Source of the DNA: Prochlorococcus marinus XMU1411
GTDB taxonomy: Bacteria; Cyanobacteriota; Cyanobacteriia; PCC-6307; Cyanobiaceae
Direction: 5' to 3'
DNA: 64,000 nucleotides
NCBI RefSeq assembly: GCF_017696075.1
Contig: NZ_JAAORI010000002.1
Location: 152,620-216,619, forward strand
Shown: one piece after another, positions 28,145 to 36,951 of the stretch
Position numbering within the stretch: position 1 is the first letter of the stretch
Layout of the letters: every line of letters starts with the position of its first letter
Translations under genes and position numbers: made by a program
The notes under the pieces: generated by a model
Databases searched by the model: none
Seen by the model: only the letters and a program-made list of their open reading frames with translations
What the model was told of the DNA's origin: nothing

Positions 28145-29724
28145 ATCTTTTTTTTATAAACTTTAAATCCATTTACTTTCAAGTATTTTGTAAGTAAAAA
28201 ATAGATTATAAAAAAAGTTAGAGATCCAATTATCAATAATAAAAATTCTCCGAGATTTGAATTGAAGTTATTTGTAGTTTTGAAAATAGTAAAACAAAGT
28301 GTGCTATCTATAAATGCTGCTAGTGACATTAGGATAATTTTCCTTAATAAATCCAAGTTAGGTAAATGGATATTTTCATTTCTCAGATTAAAAGAAAGCA
28401 AAATACAAACTATAAAATTGACTATTACTGAAGATAAAATAATTCCTACAACTCCAAAATTATATGTTGAAAGATTTCCAAAATTTTTAATTGGAGCACC
28501 AATTAAAAACCAATCAAAAAAAATATTTAATATTATCCCTGCAAGTGAAGACTTAAAAGGGAAGTTTGTTTTTTCTATTGAATAGTAAGTTCTTACTAAT
28601 AAATCTCTATAAAGATAAAAAGGTATACCAACTGCATAAGCAATTAATATATTCTTTACTTTTAAAGCCGCTAAATAATCAAAAGATCCTCTTTGAAAAA
28701 CTAACTGTACTATTTGATTATTAAATGTTATGAAAAATCCGCTTAAAAAAATAGTCGTCAAGAAACAGTACTCTATTCCAGAGATCAATTTTTTTTGAAG
28801 TCCTCTATAGTCTTTATCACTTCTCAATTTTGAGAATTTTGGAAGTAATGGCAAAATCAAAGAGTTAGATAATATGCCTAATGGGGCTTGTATCAGAAAG
28901 TTTCCGTAAGCTAGTCCTGATGCTGCTCCTTGAAAACTTGAAGCGAAAAACATATCGATAAAAACATTAATTTGGCTGAGACCTGAAGAGATAGATGCTG
29001 GAATAATTAGTTTAAAAATCCTTCTCTCTTCATCATTAAATAATTGGAAGTTTGATTTTAATCTCAAGAGACCGATTTTATTTATTTCCGAAATTTGAAT
29101 AACGAACTGAATTAAAGTTCCTGTCAAAGTTGCAAAAGCTAGTAATCCCGAATAAGTAAAGAGATGAGAATATGCATTTTCTTGATTGAAAATCCAACTT
29201 AATAAAATAAAAAAAATAGTAGTTAGGCTTGTTATTGCTGGACTTATACTTGATAAAAAGAATTTTCTTTGGGAATTTAAGGCGCCAAAGCTCAAACCTA
29301 TGAAGCCAGATAATGGGATACAAGGTGTAAGTATTTTTAATTGGTAAGTGGCAATAGACTTAGCTTCGTAACTTAAATTGGGGGCTAATAATTCAATTAA
29401 TAAACTGGAATTAAAGTAAATCAATATAGCTAAACCAATTAATAATATTGAAAGTTTTATGCTTACTTGAGTTAAAACAATCCCTCCATTTTTTTTGTTA
29501 AGGGGAGTTAGAACTGCAACCACAGCGTTGTGTAAGGGACCGTTAATTCCTCCAATGATTATTAGCAAAAAACCAGGAATAATATAAGCATAATTAAATG
29601 CGTCGTATGTTACCCCAACTCCAAAAGCAGCAGCTATAAATATTTGTCTTATACATCCAGCTAATTTACTAAGACTAGTACCAAACGAAATTGAAAAAAC
29701 ATTATTTTTTAAAAATGAATGCAT
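28141..29724 (-). CDS. murJ: Lipid II flippase MurJ (MviN family)
   Basis: A polytopic membrane protein with about 13-14 hydrophobic segments, of the MOP superfamily, that moves lipid-linked peptidoglycan precursors across the cytoplasmic membrane. I chose the ATG at 29724 (527 residues, MHSFLKNNVFS), since the family begins shortly before the SLSKLAGCIRQIFIAAAFG segment; a TTG 13 codons upstream is also in frame. GVGVTYDAFNYAYIIPGF and GGINGPLHNAVVAVLTP are family-typical. A charged Arg/Lys-rich tail ends the protein. Confidence 0.9.
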   Translation of the reverse strand: MHSFLKNNVFSISFGTSLSKLAGCIRQIFIAAAFGVGVTYDAFNYAYIIPGFLLIIIGGINGPLHNAVVAVLTPLNKKNGGIVLTQVSIKLSILLIGLAILIYFNSSLLIELLAPNLSYEAKSIATYQLKILTPCIPLSGFIGLSFGALNSQRKFFLSSISPAITSLTTIFFILLSWIFNQENAYSHLFTYSGLLAFATLTGTLIQFVIQISEINKIGLLRLKSNFQLFNDEERRIFKLIIPASISSGLSQINVFIDMFFASSFQGAASGLAYGNFLIQAPLGILSNSLILPLLPKFSKLRSDKDYRGLQKKLISGIEYCFLTTIFLSGFFITFNNQIVQLVFQRGSFDYLAALKVKNILIAYAVGIPFYLYRDLLVRTYYSIEKTNFPFKSSLAGIILNIFFDWFLIGAPIKNFGNLSTYNFGVVGIILSSVIVNFIVCILLSFNLRNENIHLPNLDLLRKIILMSLAAFIDSTLCFTIFKTTNNFNSNLGEFLLLIIGSLTFFIIYFLLTKYLKVNGFKVYKKKI

Positions 29725-29795
29725 TTGGATTTGTACAAAATTTTCAAGAAGTTTAAGTTTCAATTATATTTGATTTTTAACTTACAACATATTTT

Positions 29796-30536
29796 ATGAA
29801 TGATCGGATAATTGAATTTGAACCATTAATTGAAGGGGTTTTTATTAAAAGGTATAAAAGGTTCCTTGTAGATATAAAATTAGATAGTGGAGAGGTAGTA
29901 ACTGCACATTGTGCTAATACAGGTCCTATGAAGGGACTTTTGAGTGAGGGAGCAAAAGTAAGAATAAGTGTGTCCCCTTCTCCAAAAAGAAAATTACCTT
30001 TTACTTGGGAACAGATATGTGTTTTAGATTCAAAAAATAATGAGGTCTGGGTGGGAATTAATACTTTATTTGCAAATAAGTTAATCAAAAAGGTTATTGA
30101 GAAAAATTTGCTAAGCCAAATAATAGGTGAAATAGAGACAATCAAATCGGAAGTCCCTTATGGAAAAGATAAAAAAAGTAGAATTGACTTTTTTTTAACT
30201 CCAAAATCTTCAAATCCTGATAATCGTAACATTTACATAGAGGTTAAAAATACGACCTGGATTAAAGAAAATGTAGCTCTATTCCCAGATACAGTAACGA
30301 AAAGAGGTCAAAAACACCTCATTGAATTAAAGGAATTAATTCCTGAAAGTAAAAGTGTTTTAGTACTTTGTATTACAAGAAAAGACGCTTGTTTTTTTGC
30401 CCCTGGAGATGATGCAGATCCCTTGTACGGCAATCTTTTTAGAGAATCTATAAGTGCAGGAATGATAACTATTCCATGTTCCTTTGAATTTCATAAAGAC
30501 CACATAACATGGAATGGAATTAAACCCTTAAAATAA
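29796..30536 (+). CDS. sfsA: SfsA family protein
   Basis: Named after the E. coli sugar-fermentation stimulation gene; its biochemical role is unsettled. The family landmarks are [18 protein letters not shown] near residue 33, the [13 protein letters not shown] region near 78, SRIDFFLTP near 127, and [27 protein letters not shown] near 144 (key residues), with [15 protein letters not shown] near 188. The PD-(D/E)xK-like arrangement (D, then E-x-K) is consistent with a nuclease fold. 246 residues is typical. Confidence 0.94.
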   Translation: MNDRIIEFEPLIEGVFIKRYKRFLVDIKLDSGEVVTAHCANTGPMKGLLSEGAKVRISVSPSPKRKLPFTWEQICVLDSKNNEVWVGINTLFANKLIKKVIEKNLLSQIIGEIETIKSEVPYGKDKKSRIDFFLTPKSSNPDNRNIYIEVKNTTWIKENVALFPDTVTKRGQKHLIELKELIPESKSVLVLCITRKDACFFAPGDDADPLYGNLFRESISAGMITIPCSFEFHKDHITWNGIKPLK

Positions 30537-30620
30537 AAGAGAAACTTGATATTTTGAAATCAAAAAAAAATTAGTTTTCAAATTTAACAAGTAATTTTTT
30601 AAGGTGCAACTATAAAAATG

Positions 30621-30634
30621 GTATCAACAACTAC
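30621..30634 (+). promoter_or_regulatory. NtcA-binding site of amt1
   Basis: GTATCAACAACTAC is an exact GTA-N8-TAC palindrome. A TAN3T element (TAAATT, 30658-30663) begins 23 bases after it, as in NtcA-activated class II promoters, followed by a leader of about 50 bases to the amt1 ATG. The placement upstream of an ammonium transporter makes function very likely, although it is not tested here. Confidence 0.78.
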
Positions 30635-30717
30635 TAGACATGGATAAGTTTTTTGAATAAATTTAAATTTGAAAGGAAACAGCACAAACTGTTTTTTTGC
30701 AGATCTAATTTTTTTTT

Positions 30718-32178
30718 ATGACCACTGCTTTGCAAACGCCTCAAAGGCGCTCTAGGTCCAAACTTCAAGATGCAAGTCTTGTTAATGGACCTATGCTCCT
30801 TTTGAGGAGTATTCGAGGATTTAGTTCAAACCGCTCTATGTTGTGGCTTGCAACTGTTCCCTTAGCTTTGTTTGGTTTAGGTATTTTTAATCTTTCAGCT
30901 CACGCAGCTGATTTACCTGAGTTGAATGCAGCTTTTCTTGCTAACAATTTATGGCTTTTGATCGCTACTATTCTAGTGATCTTCATGAATGCCGGTTTCG
31001 CTATGGTTGAGGCAGGTATGTGTCGTTCTAAGAACGCTGTAAACATACTTGCTAAAAACCTATTCGTATTTGCTCTAGCTGTAACTTCTTATTGGTTTAT
31101 CGGCTATTCATTAATGTACGGAGGAAGTGTTGCTGACGGATGGCTTTATTTTGGAGGCTTATTTTTTGATCCAACAGTTACTGCAGATATGGTAACTGAC
31201 GCTGGATTAGTCCCAACTGTTGATTTCTTGTTCCAGTCTGCATTTGCAGGAACTGCAGCAACTATCGTTTCTGGTCTTGTTGCTGAAAGAGTTAAATTTG
31301 GAGAATTTGTTGTTTTTGCGATTGTATTAACTGCATTTATTTATCCAATTGCTGGTAGCTGGAAATGGAATGGTGGCTGGCTTGATTCTTTAGGTTTTGT
31401 TGATTTTGCTGGTTCTTCAATTGTTCACTCAGTTGGAGCATGGGCAGGTCTTGTAGGAGCTATGCTTCTTGGACCAAGAATCGGCAAATACTCTGATGGA
31501 AAACCACAGGCTATGCCAGGACACAATATGGCTATAGCTACTTTGGGTGCATTAGTTCTATGGATAGGTTGGTATGGATTTAACCCCGGTTCTCAACTTG
31601 CTATGGACCAATGGGTTCCATATGTTGCTGTAACAACTACTTTGGCAGCAGCAGCTGGCGCTATTGGAGCAACTATTGTTTCAACATTAACTTCTGGTAA
31701 GCCTGACCTTACAATGATTATTAATGGAATCCTTGCAGGATTAGTTAGTATCACTGCTGGTTGTGGCGATATGACACTTGCTGGTGCCTGGTTTGCAGGA
31801 CTAGTTGGTGGAATTATCGTTGTATTTTCTGTTGCAGCACTTGATGCTGCTGAGATCGATGATCCTGTAGGTGCATTCTCTGTTCACGGAGTTTGTGGTG
31901 TATGGGGTACTGTAGTAATCGGTCTATGGGGTACAGCTGTACAAGGAGATGGTGCTGGTATGGGTTTGTTTAATGGCGGAGGTATTAGCCTTCTTCTAAT
32001 ACAAGCTCTTGGAGCTGCGGCTTATGCTATTTGGACACTAGTTACTTGTTGGATCGCTTGGTCTGTAATTGGAGGATTATTCGGTGGAATCCGAGTATCT
32101 GAAGAGGAAGAGACTCAAGGTTTAGATATAGGGGAGCATGGAATGGAAGCATATCCAGACTTTGCATCTGCTAAATAA
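30718..32178 (+). CDS. amt1: Ammonium transporter
   Basis: A 486-residue Amt/MEP/Rh-family channel with about 11 membrane segments after an N-terminal hydrophobic segment (residues 40-63) that ends in SAHAADL and is probably a signal peptide. Family markers are NAGFAMVEAGMCRSKNAVNI, AFAGTAATIVSG, the pore histidine in SSIVHSVGAWAGLVGA, and the second twin histidine in GAFSVHGVCGVWG. Codon use is richer in preferred codons than in the neighbours, suggesting high expression. It has an upstream NtcA site and a strong terminator. Confidence 0.97.
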   Translation: MTTALQTPQRRSRSKLQDASLVNGPMLLLRSIRGFSSNRSMLWLATVPLALFGLGIFNLSAHAADLPELNAAFLANNLWLLIATILVIFMNAGFAMVEAGMCRSKNAVNILAKNLFVFALAVTSYWFIGYSLMYGGSVADGWLYFGGLFFDPTVTADMVTDAGLVPTVDFLFQSAFAGTAATIVSGLVAERVKFGEFVVFAIVLTAFIYPIAGSWKWNGGWLDSLGFVDFAGSSIVHSVGAWAGLVGAMLLGPRIGKYSDGKPQAMPGHNMAIATLGALVLWIGWYGFNPGSQLAMDQWVPYVAVTTTLAAAAGAIGATIVSTLTSGKPDLTMIINGILAGLVSITAGCGDMTLAGAWFAGLVGGIIVVFSVAALDAAEIDDPVGAFSVHGVCGVWGTVVIGLWGTAVQGDGAGMGLFNGGGISLLLIQALGAAAYAIWTLVTCWIAWSVIGGLFGGIRVSEEEETQGLDIGEHGMEAYPDFASAK

Positions 32179-32199
32179 TCTAACTTAAAATTGATTTTA

Positions 32200-32232
32200 G
32201 AAACCTGACTTATGTCAGGTTTCTTTTTTTTT
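32200..32232 (+). terminator. Rho-independent terminator of amt1
   Basis: A perfect 10-base-pair stem (gaaacctgac at 32200-32209 against gtcaggtttc at 32214-32223) with a TTAT loop is followed by nine T residues. It lies 22 bases after the amt1 stop and is the strongest intrinsic terminator in the window. Confidence 0.92.
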
Positions 32233-32267
32233 ACAAAAAATTATTTAAAATGTTGTAATATCAAAAG

Positions 32268-33464
32268 ATGGATACCCAAGCTTTTAGAAGATCTCTTCAT
32301 CACTCTGATAGATATAATAGAAGGGGTTTTGATTCTCCTACAAAAAGAGCTCAAGCACTAGAAGAAGCTTACCAAAGTGATTTGATAAGTTCTATAAGAG
32401 ATAATGGTTTCACTTACACTAAAGGTAGACTAAATATTAAATTAGCTCAGGCCTTTGGTTTCTGCTGGGGAGTTGAAAGAGCTGTAGCAATGGCTTATGA
32501 AACTAGAAGACATTACCCTAATGAGAATATTTGGATAACAAACGAAATTATTCATAACCCTTCAGTTAATGATCATTTAAGAAAAATGAATGTAAAATTC
32601 ATTTCAGCAAAAAATGGAATTAAAGATTTTTCATTAGTTTCTAATGGGGATGTAGTTATATTGCCTGCTTTCGGAGCTACTGTTCAAGAAATGAAACTCC
32701 TTCATGAGAAAGGATGTCATATTATTGATACAACTTGTCCATGGGTTTCTAAGGTTTGGCATACCGTGGAGAAACATAAAAAACATGTTTTCACATCTAT
32801 AATTCATGGAAAATTTAAGCATGAGGAGACTCTCGCTACTAGTTCATTCGCAGGTAAATATTTAGTTGTACTTGATCTAGAAGAAGCTAATTATGTATCT
32901 GAATATATTCTTGGTAGAGGTAATAGAAATGAATTTATGAACAAATTTGCTAAAGCATGCTCTAATGGATTTGATCCTGATAAAGATTTAGATAGAGTCG
33001 GAGTTGCTAACCAGACAACTATGCTTAAAAGCGAGACTGAAGAAATTGGGAAGGTTTTTGAAAGAACGATGTTAAAAAAATTTGGACCAGAAAACTTAAA
33101 TAGTCACTTTTTAGCTTTTAATACTATTTGTGATGCTACTGAAGAAAGACAAGATGCAATGTTCTCTTTGGTTGATGAAGATCTTGATATTCTTGTTGTC
33201 ATAGGAGGCTTTAATTCTTCTAATACTACTCACTTGCAAGAAATAGCAATAACTAAAAATATTTCCTCTTTCCATATAGATACTCCAGACAGGATATCAG
33301 TTGAAGAAAATTCAATATTACATAAACCACTTGGTTCAGATTTAGAACTTAAAAATAATTTTTTACCCAATGGAACCATAAACGTTGGAATAACCTCAGG
33401 TGCATCGACTCCTGATAAGGTTGTTGCTGATGTTATTGAAAAGTTAATTAATATAGCTTCTTGA
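32268..33464 (+). CDS. ispH: 4-hydroxy-3-methylbut-2-enyl diphosphate reductase
   Basis: Last enzyme of the MEP pathway, making IPP and DMAPP for chlorophyll phytol and carotenoids. The three [4Fe-4S] cysteines are Cys66 ([10 protein letters not shown]), Cys157 ([11 protein letters not shown]) and Cys288 ([13 protein letters not shown]). At 398 residues it is the longer cyanobacterial and plastid form, with an N-terminal extension and an internal insertion (about 205-240) absent from the E. coli enzyme. The start is the ATG at 32268. Confidence 0.96.
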   Translation: MDTQAFRRSLHHSDRYNRRGFDSPTKRAQALEEAYQSDLISSIRDNGFTYTKGRLNIKLAQAFGFCWGVERAVAMAYETRRHYPNENIWITNEIIHNPSVNDHLRKMNVKFISAKNGIKDFSLVSNGDVVILPAFGATVQEMKLLHEKGCHIIDTTCPWVSKVWHTVEKHKKHVFTSIIHGKFKHEETLATSSFAGKYLVVLDLEEANYVSEYILGRGNRNEFMNKFAKACSNGFDPDKDLDRVGVANQTTMLKSETEEIGKVFERTMLKKFGPENLNSHFLAFNTICDATEERQDAMFSLVDEDLDILVVIGGFNSSNTTHLQEIAITKNISSFHIDTPDRISVEENSILHKPLGSDLELKNNFLPNGTINVGITSGASTPDKVVADVIEKLINIAS

Positions 33465-33568
33465 ATATCGATTCTCATTATTAACTTTGCTTATTTTCTT
33501 TAATTTATTAGTTACTTAATTCCACAAGATCTACTTTATTAACTAGAATAATGAAAAATTTATGAAGT

Positions 33569-34129
33569 ATGGAAGACAAAGCACAAACAAATCAGGTTTC
33601 AGCTGCAAGTATGAATAGAACTAAAGCGCCTCAAAAAGTTGAAGTTGTTGTTGCTAATTCATCTTCAGGATCAGAAGTTAATATCCTTGGAGAATTATCG
33701 ATTTTTGTTTTAAGAATTGGTTTTTGTGCTTTGATGATTCATCATGGCCTAGAGAAACTACAGGACCCTCAGGGTTTTGCTGAGTTTGTAGTTGGTAAGT
33801 ACTTCCCATTTTTGCCAGGTGATCCTGTTATTTGGACTTTTGGAGCTGCAATTACTCAATTAGTATGCCCATTAGGATTAGCTATAGGAATTTTTGCAAG
33901 GCTTTCTTCTCTTGGCCTATTCTCCACTATGGCATTTGCTGTTTATTTTCATCTCCTAGATACTGGACTAGAAGGTTTTCCTCTAGCAGTGGTTGAGGGT
34001 CATAATTATGCTTTTGAATTGTCTTTTATATATGGGGCTATTTCTCTTTACTTTCTATGCGCAGGTCCAGGAAGACTCTCTTTGTTCAGAAAAACCAACA
34101 AGATTACATATTATCCAAAATCAACTTAG
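33569..34129 (+). CDS. DoxX family membrane protein
   Basis: A 186-residue protein with a polar N-terminal tail (about 50 residues) and four predicted membrane segments. The pattern ILRIGFCALMIHHGLEKLQDPQGFAEFV near residue 48 is the DoxX signature, and CPLGLAIGIFARLSSLGLF follows. DoxX family members have no single agreed function; some act in sulfur or redox chemistry at the membrane. It ends exactly where the convergent purH begins its stop. Confidence 0.83.
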   Translation: MEDKAQTNQVSAASMNRTKAPQKVEVVVANSSSGSEVNILGELSIFVLRIGFCALMIHHGLEKLQDPQGFAEFVVGKYFPFLPGDPVIWTFGAAITQLVCPLGLAIGIFARLSSLGLFSTMAFAVYFHLLDTGLEGFPLAVVEGHNYAFELSFIYGAISLYFLCAGPGRLSLFRKTNKITYYPKST

Positions 34130-35683
34130 CTAATGTAAGAAATGCCTTTTTTGTGTAAATACCATAGATATTCCTTTTGAATTACACATATCAATACTTT
34201 CTTGGTCTCTTAGACTTCCACCAGGTTGAATAATAGCTTTTATCCCGTATTCATTTGCAAGTTCTACAGTATCTGCAAATGGGAAAAAACCATCGCTTGC
34301 TAAGACAGCATCAGAACATAACCTCCCAGCTGCTTTTAACGCAATTTTTGCAGCTCCAACTCTATTCATTTGACCAGCTCCAATACCAATAGTTTTTTGG
34401 TCTTTAGCAATAACAATGGCATTAGATTTTACGTGTTTACAAATTTTCCATCCAAAATTTAGATCTAATTGAATTTGATTACTTGGATTTTTATTAGTTA
34501 CTGAAATCCAACTTTCAGTCTTTTCTTTACTATCGTCAGTATCTTGAACTAATAATCCTCCCATTATTGATTTAGTAGAAGTTTGACTCTTTTTTGGCAG
34601 TTGATCTTTTGAAAACTTTAAAATTCTTAAATTCTTTTTAACTTTTAAAATTTCTAAAGCTTCCTCATCAAAAGATGGAGCGACGACACATTCTAAGAAA
34701 ATATTTTTGAGGTGAATTGCAGTCTCACTATCAACATTAGAATTAAAAGCAACAATCCCTCCAAATGCACTAACTGAGTCGCACTCCAAAGCGTTCAAAA
34801 ATGCTTGAGAAGCTGAATTACTTATAGAGGCACCACAAGGATTATTGTGTTTTAGGATAACAGAAGCAAATGTGTCGGTTGTAAGTTCATCTTTTTCTTT
34901 GTAGCCAAATTCTAAAACTGTTGAAAGTGCCGACTCAAGATCCAATAGATTGTTATAACTTAAATCTTTACCTTGTAATTGTTCTGCTGCGTTCCATCCC
35001 ATGTTACTTAAACCATACCAGAAAGCTTTTTGATGAGGATTCTCCCCATATCTTAAGGTTTTGATTAGTGGATAAGATTCAATATATTTGGAAGATTGTA
35101 AACCTCGTTCTTTGCTTATCCAATTAGATATTGCAGTGTCATAATCTGCTGTATGTTGAAAAGCTTCAAGTGCTAATTTTGCTTTATATGACTCTTTTAA
35201 TTTACCTTTTTTGCTTTCTTCAAGAAAATTTTGATACTGACTAGGATCTACTAAAACGGAAACGTCTTTATGATTTTTAGCTGCTGAACGAATCATTGAT
35301 GGCCCTCCAATATCAATATTTTCAATAGCATCTTCCCATTTAGCTCCTTGATCTACAGTTTTTTTAAAAGGATATAAATTGACAACAACTAAGTCAATTA
35401 AACTAAGATTGTTAGCTTCTATATCTCTCTTATGTTCCTCGTCAGTTCTTTTAGCTAATATCCCCCCGTGTATTTTTGGATGTAAAGTTTTAACTCTTCC
35501 TCCAAGAATTTCTGGAGAATTAGTAAAATCTGCAACTTTAATAACTGGAATTTTTGCCTCTATTAGATATTTGGCAGTTCCTCCACTTGATAGAATTTTA
35601 TAATTAAATTTTTCTACCAGTTCCATACAAAATGGGATTATATTTTTTTTATCAGAAACACTTATTAAAGCTAGTGGTGACAT
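34130..35683 (-). CDS. purH: Bifunctional AICAR transformylase / IMP cyclohydrolase
   Basis: Catalyses the last two steps of purine synthesis. The N-terminal MGS-like IMP cyclohydrolase domain has LSSGGTAKYL and KTLHPKIHGGILA. The C-terminal transformylase domain has KHNNPCGASIS near 275 and the closing SDAVLASDGFFPFAD, GIKAIIQPGGSLRDQE and TQKRHFLH. 517 residues is the bacterial length. The start is the ATG at 35683, with 33 bases to the divergent esterase. Confidence 0.97.
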   Translation of the reverse strand: MSPLALISVSDKKNIIPFCMELVEKFNYKILSSGGTAKYLIEAKIPVIKVADFTNSPEILGGRVKTLHPKIHGGILAKRTDEEHKRDIEANNLSLIDLVVVNLYPFKKTVDQGAKWEDAIENIDIGGPSMIRSAAKNHKDVSVLVDPSQYQNFLEESKKGKLKESYKAKLALEAFQHTADYDTAISNWISKERGLQSSKYIESYPLIKTLRYGENPHQKAFWYGLSNMGWNAAEQLQGKDLSYNNLLDLESALSTVLEFGYKEKDELTTDTFASVILKHNNPCGASISNSASQAFLNALECDSVSAFGGIVAFNSNVDSETAIHLKNIFLECVVAPSFDEEALEILKVKKNLRILKFSKDQLPKKSQTSTKSIMGGLLVQDTDDSKEKTESWISVTNKNPSNQIQLDLNFGWKICKHVKSNAIVIAKDQKTIGIGAGQMNRVGAAKIALKAAGRLCSDAVLASDGFFPFADTVELANEYGIKAIIQPGGSLRDQESIDMCNSKGISMVFTQKRHFLH

Positions 35684-35716
35684 TATGGGAAAGTTTACTT
35701 ACTTAAGAATATAAAC

Positions 35717-36334
35717 ATGAAATATGCTATCGATCATGAATTTGTCTCGATTAGCTCTCAAACTGCAACTCATAGAATTATTTTGATGCATGGTTGGGGA
35801 GCTGATTCGGATGATCTTTTAACATTTGGAAAGGAGATGACTGAAAAAATAAATCTTGATTTTGAGGTAATTTCTTTGAGGGCTCCTGGATTACATCCAA
35901 GTGGTCAGGGAAGACAGTGGTATGGATTATACCCACATGATTGGAATGGAGCTGAGGTTGAAGTAAATAAGCTTTTGGTTACATTAAAAAAATTTGATAC
36001 TAATCACATTCCACTAAGAAAAACAATTTTATTGGGTTTCTCTCAGGGGGCGGCAATGGCAATTGATGTAGGATTTAAATTAAATTTTGGATTAATTGTT
36101 GCTTGTAGTGGTTACCCTCACCCCAACTGGAACCCTGGAGAAAAATGCTCGCCATTGATTATTAGTCATGGAATAAATGATGACGTTGTGCCCATAGATG
36201 CTTCTAGGACTATTTATGAGATGGTAAAAAGTAAGTCTTCTAAATTTTGTGAATTATTAGAATTCGATGGATTTCATCAAATAGATTCAAATTTAATTAA
36301 TTTTATAAGTTCAAATATAAGTATTATTTTTTAA
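35717..36334 (+). CDS. Alpha/beta hydrolase, phospholipase/carboxylesterase type
   Basis: A 205-residue hydrolase of the carboxylesterase/acyl-protein thioesterase family. The predicted catalytic triad is Ser109 in LGFSQGAAMA, Asp155 in SHGINDDVVP, and His187 in FDGFHQID. LMHGWGADSDDL near residue 24 provides the oxyanion region. There is no signal peptide, so it should be cytoplasmic. The natural substrate is unknown. Its last 4 bases overlap the convergent DUF3155 gene. Confidence 0.85.
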   Translation: MKYAIDHEFVSISSQTATHRIILMHGWGADSDDLLTFGKEMTEKINLDFEVISLRAPGLHPSGQGRQWYGLYPHDWNGAEVEVNKLLVTLKKFDTNHIPLRKTILLGFSQGAAMAIDVGFKLNFGLIVACSGYPHPNWNPGEKCSPLIISHGINDDVVPIDASRTIYEMVKSKSSKFCELLEFDGFHQIDSNLINFISSNISIIF

Positions 36335-36699
36335 ACAAATGCATATTCGTATTCTTCAATCTCTTCCCAATCATCTGCAGTAAGTTCCAAACCTTCAAAT
36401 ATTTTTTCTTCACCAATTCCTTCAACTACAACTTTTAGTGATGGGAATAGAAAATGATTTTCTTCAGCATATTGGGCGCTAAATAACCCTTTTTCACCCC
36501 AAAAAAACCTATCAGTGGTATGTTCATTTCTTCTGACATTGAAAACTGAAGGCGCAGATAGACCATTTTCAGCTATGAATCTTCTTGCTGCTGTAACTGG
36601 TTTATGTTTGCCAGTTTCGATATGATATATGGGTACATGTGCCATTACTCTTTGGCCAGCCAATCGTCTTCTGCTGATTCTTTTTCTTTTTTTTGACAT
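36331..36699 (-). CDS. DUF3155 family protein
   Basis: A 122-residue soluble protein with a strongly basic N-terminus (MSKKRKRISRRRLAGQR) and an acidic C-terminus (ADDWEEIEEYEYAFV). The middle phrase VPIYHIETGKHKPVTAARRFI is characteristic of cyanobacterial DUF3155. The basic tail might bind nucleic acid, but that is inference. The start is the ATG at 36699, facing the histidine kinase gene across about 250 bases. Confidence 0.78.
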   Translation of the reverse strand: MSKKRKRISRRRLAGQRVMAHVPIYHIETGKHKPVTAARRFIAENGLSAPSVFNVRRNEHTTDRFFWGEKGLFSAQYAEENHFLFPSLKVVVEGIGEEKIFEGLELTADDWEEIEEYEYAFV

Positions 36700-36791
36700 T
36701 GATTGGTACTCCCGAAATTATTAATGAGATTAGTGGAATTTATTTTTACTAATCTTATATATGTGATTTTAAATTCACTTCAAATTACATA

Positions 36792-36867
36792 GAGGACCCA
36801 TCAACCCCTGATGTAGCTTAAAATATGATTAAATATTCATATTTAAGGCTGGCTAAAGTCAGACCTC
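36792..36867 (+). ncRNA. Possible structured RNA or leader in the largest intergenic gap
   Basis: The gap 36700-36951 carries no gene. Within it a G+C-richer island can fold: GAGG (36792-36795) can pair with CCTC (36864-36867), closing a hairpin CATCA-ACCCC-TGATG (36799-36813) and a second hairpin CTGGC-TAAA-GTCAG (36849-36862), followed by CTTTATATATCTT. It could be a small RNA, or a leader of the divergent histidine kinase or (in antisense) DUF3155. The evidence is only base pairing by eye. Confidence 0.25.
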
Positions 36868-36951
36868 TTTATATATCTTAATACTTTTTTCATATTTTAC
36901 AAGCCCTTTTTCAAGTTTTTTTTTAAAAAAATTCTCAAAAATTTATTAATT

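Noticed and set aside
29078..29323. Second minus-strand frame of 81 codons inside murJ
   Set aside because: It lies in an alternative frame fully within the conserved murJ gene and has the same AT-driven composition.
30537..30620. Weak TTGAT/ATCAA complementarity after sfsA considered as a terminator
   Set aside because: The stem has only five A/T-rich pairs and is no stronger than expected by chance in this composition.
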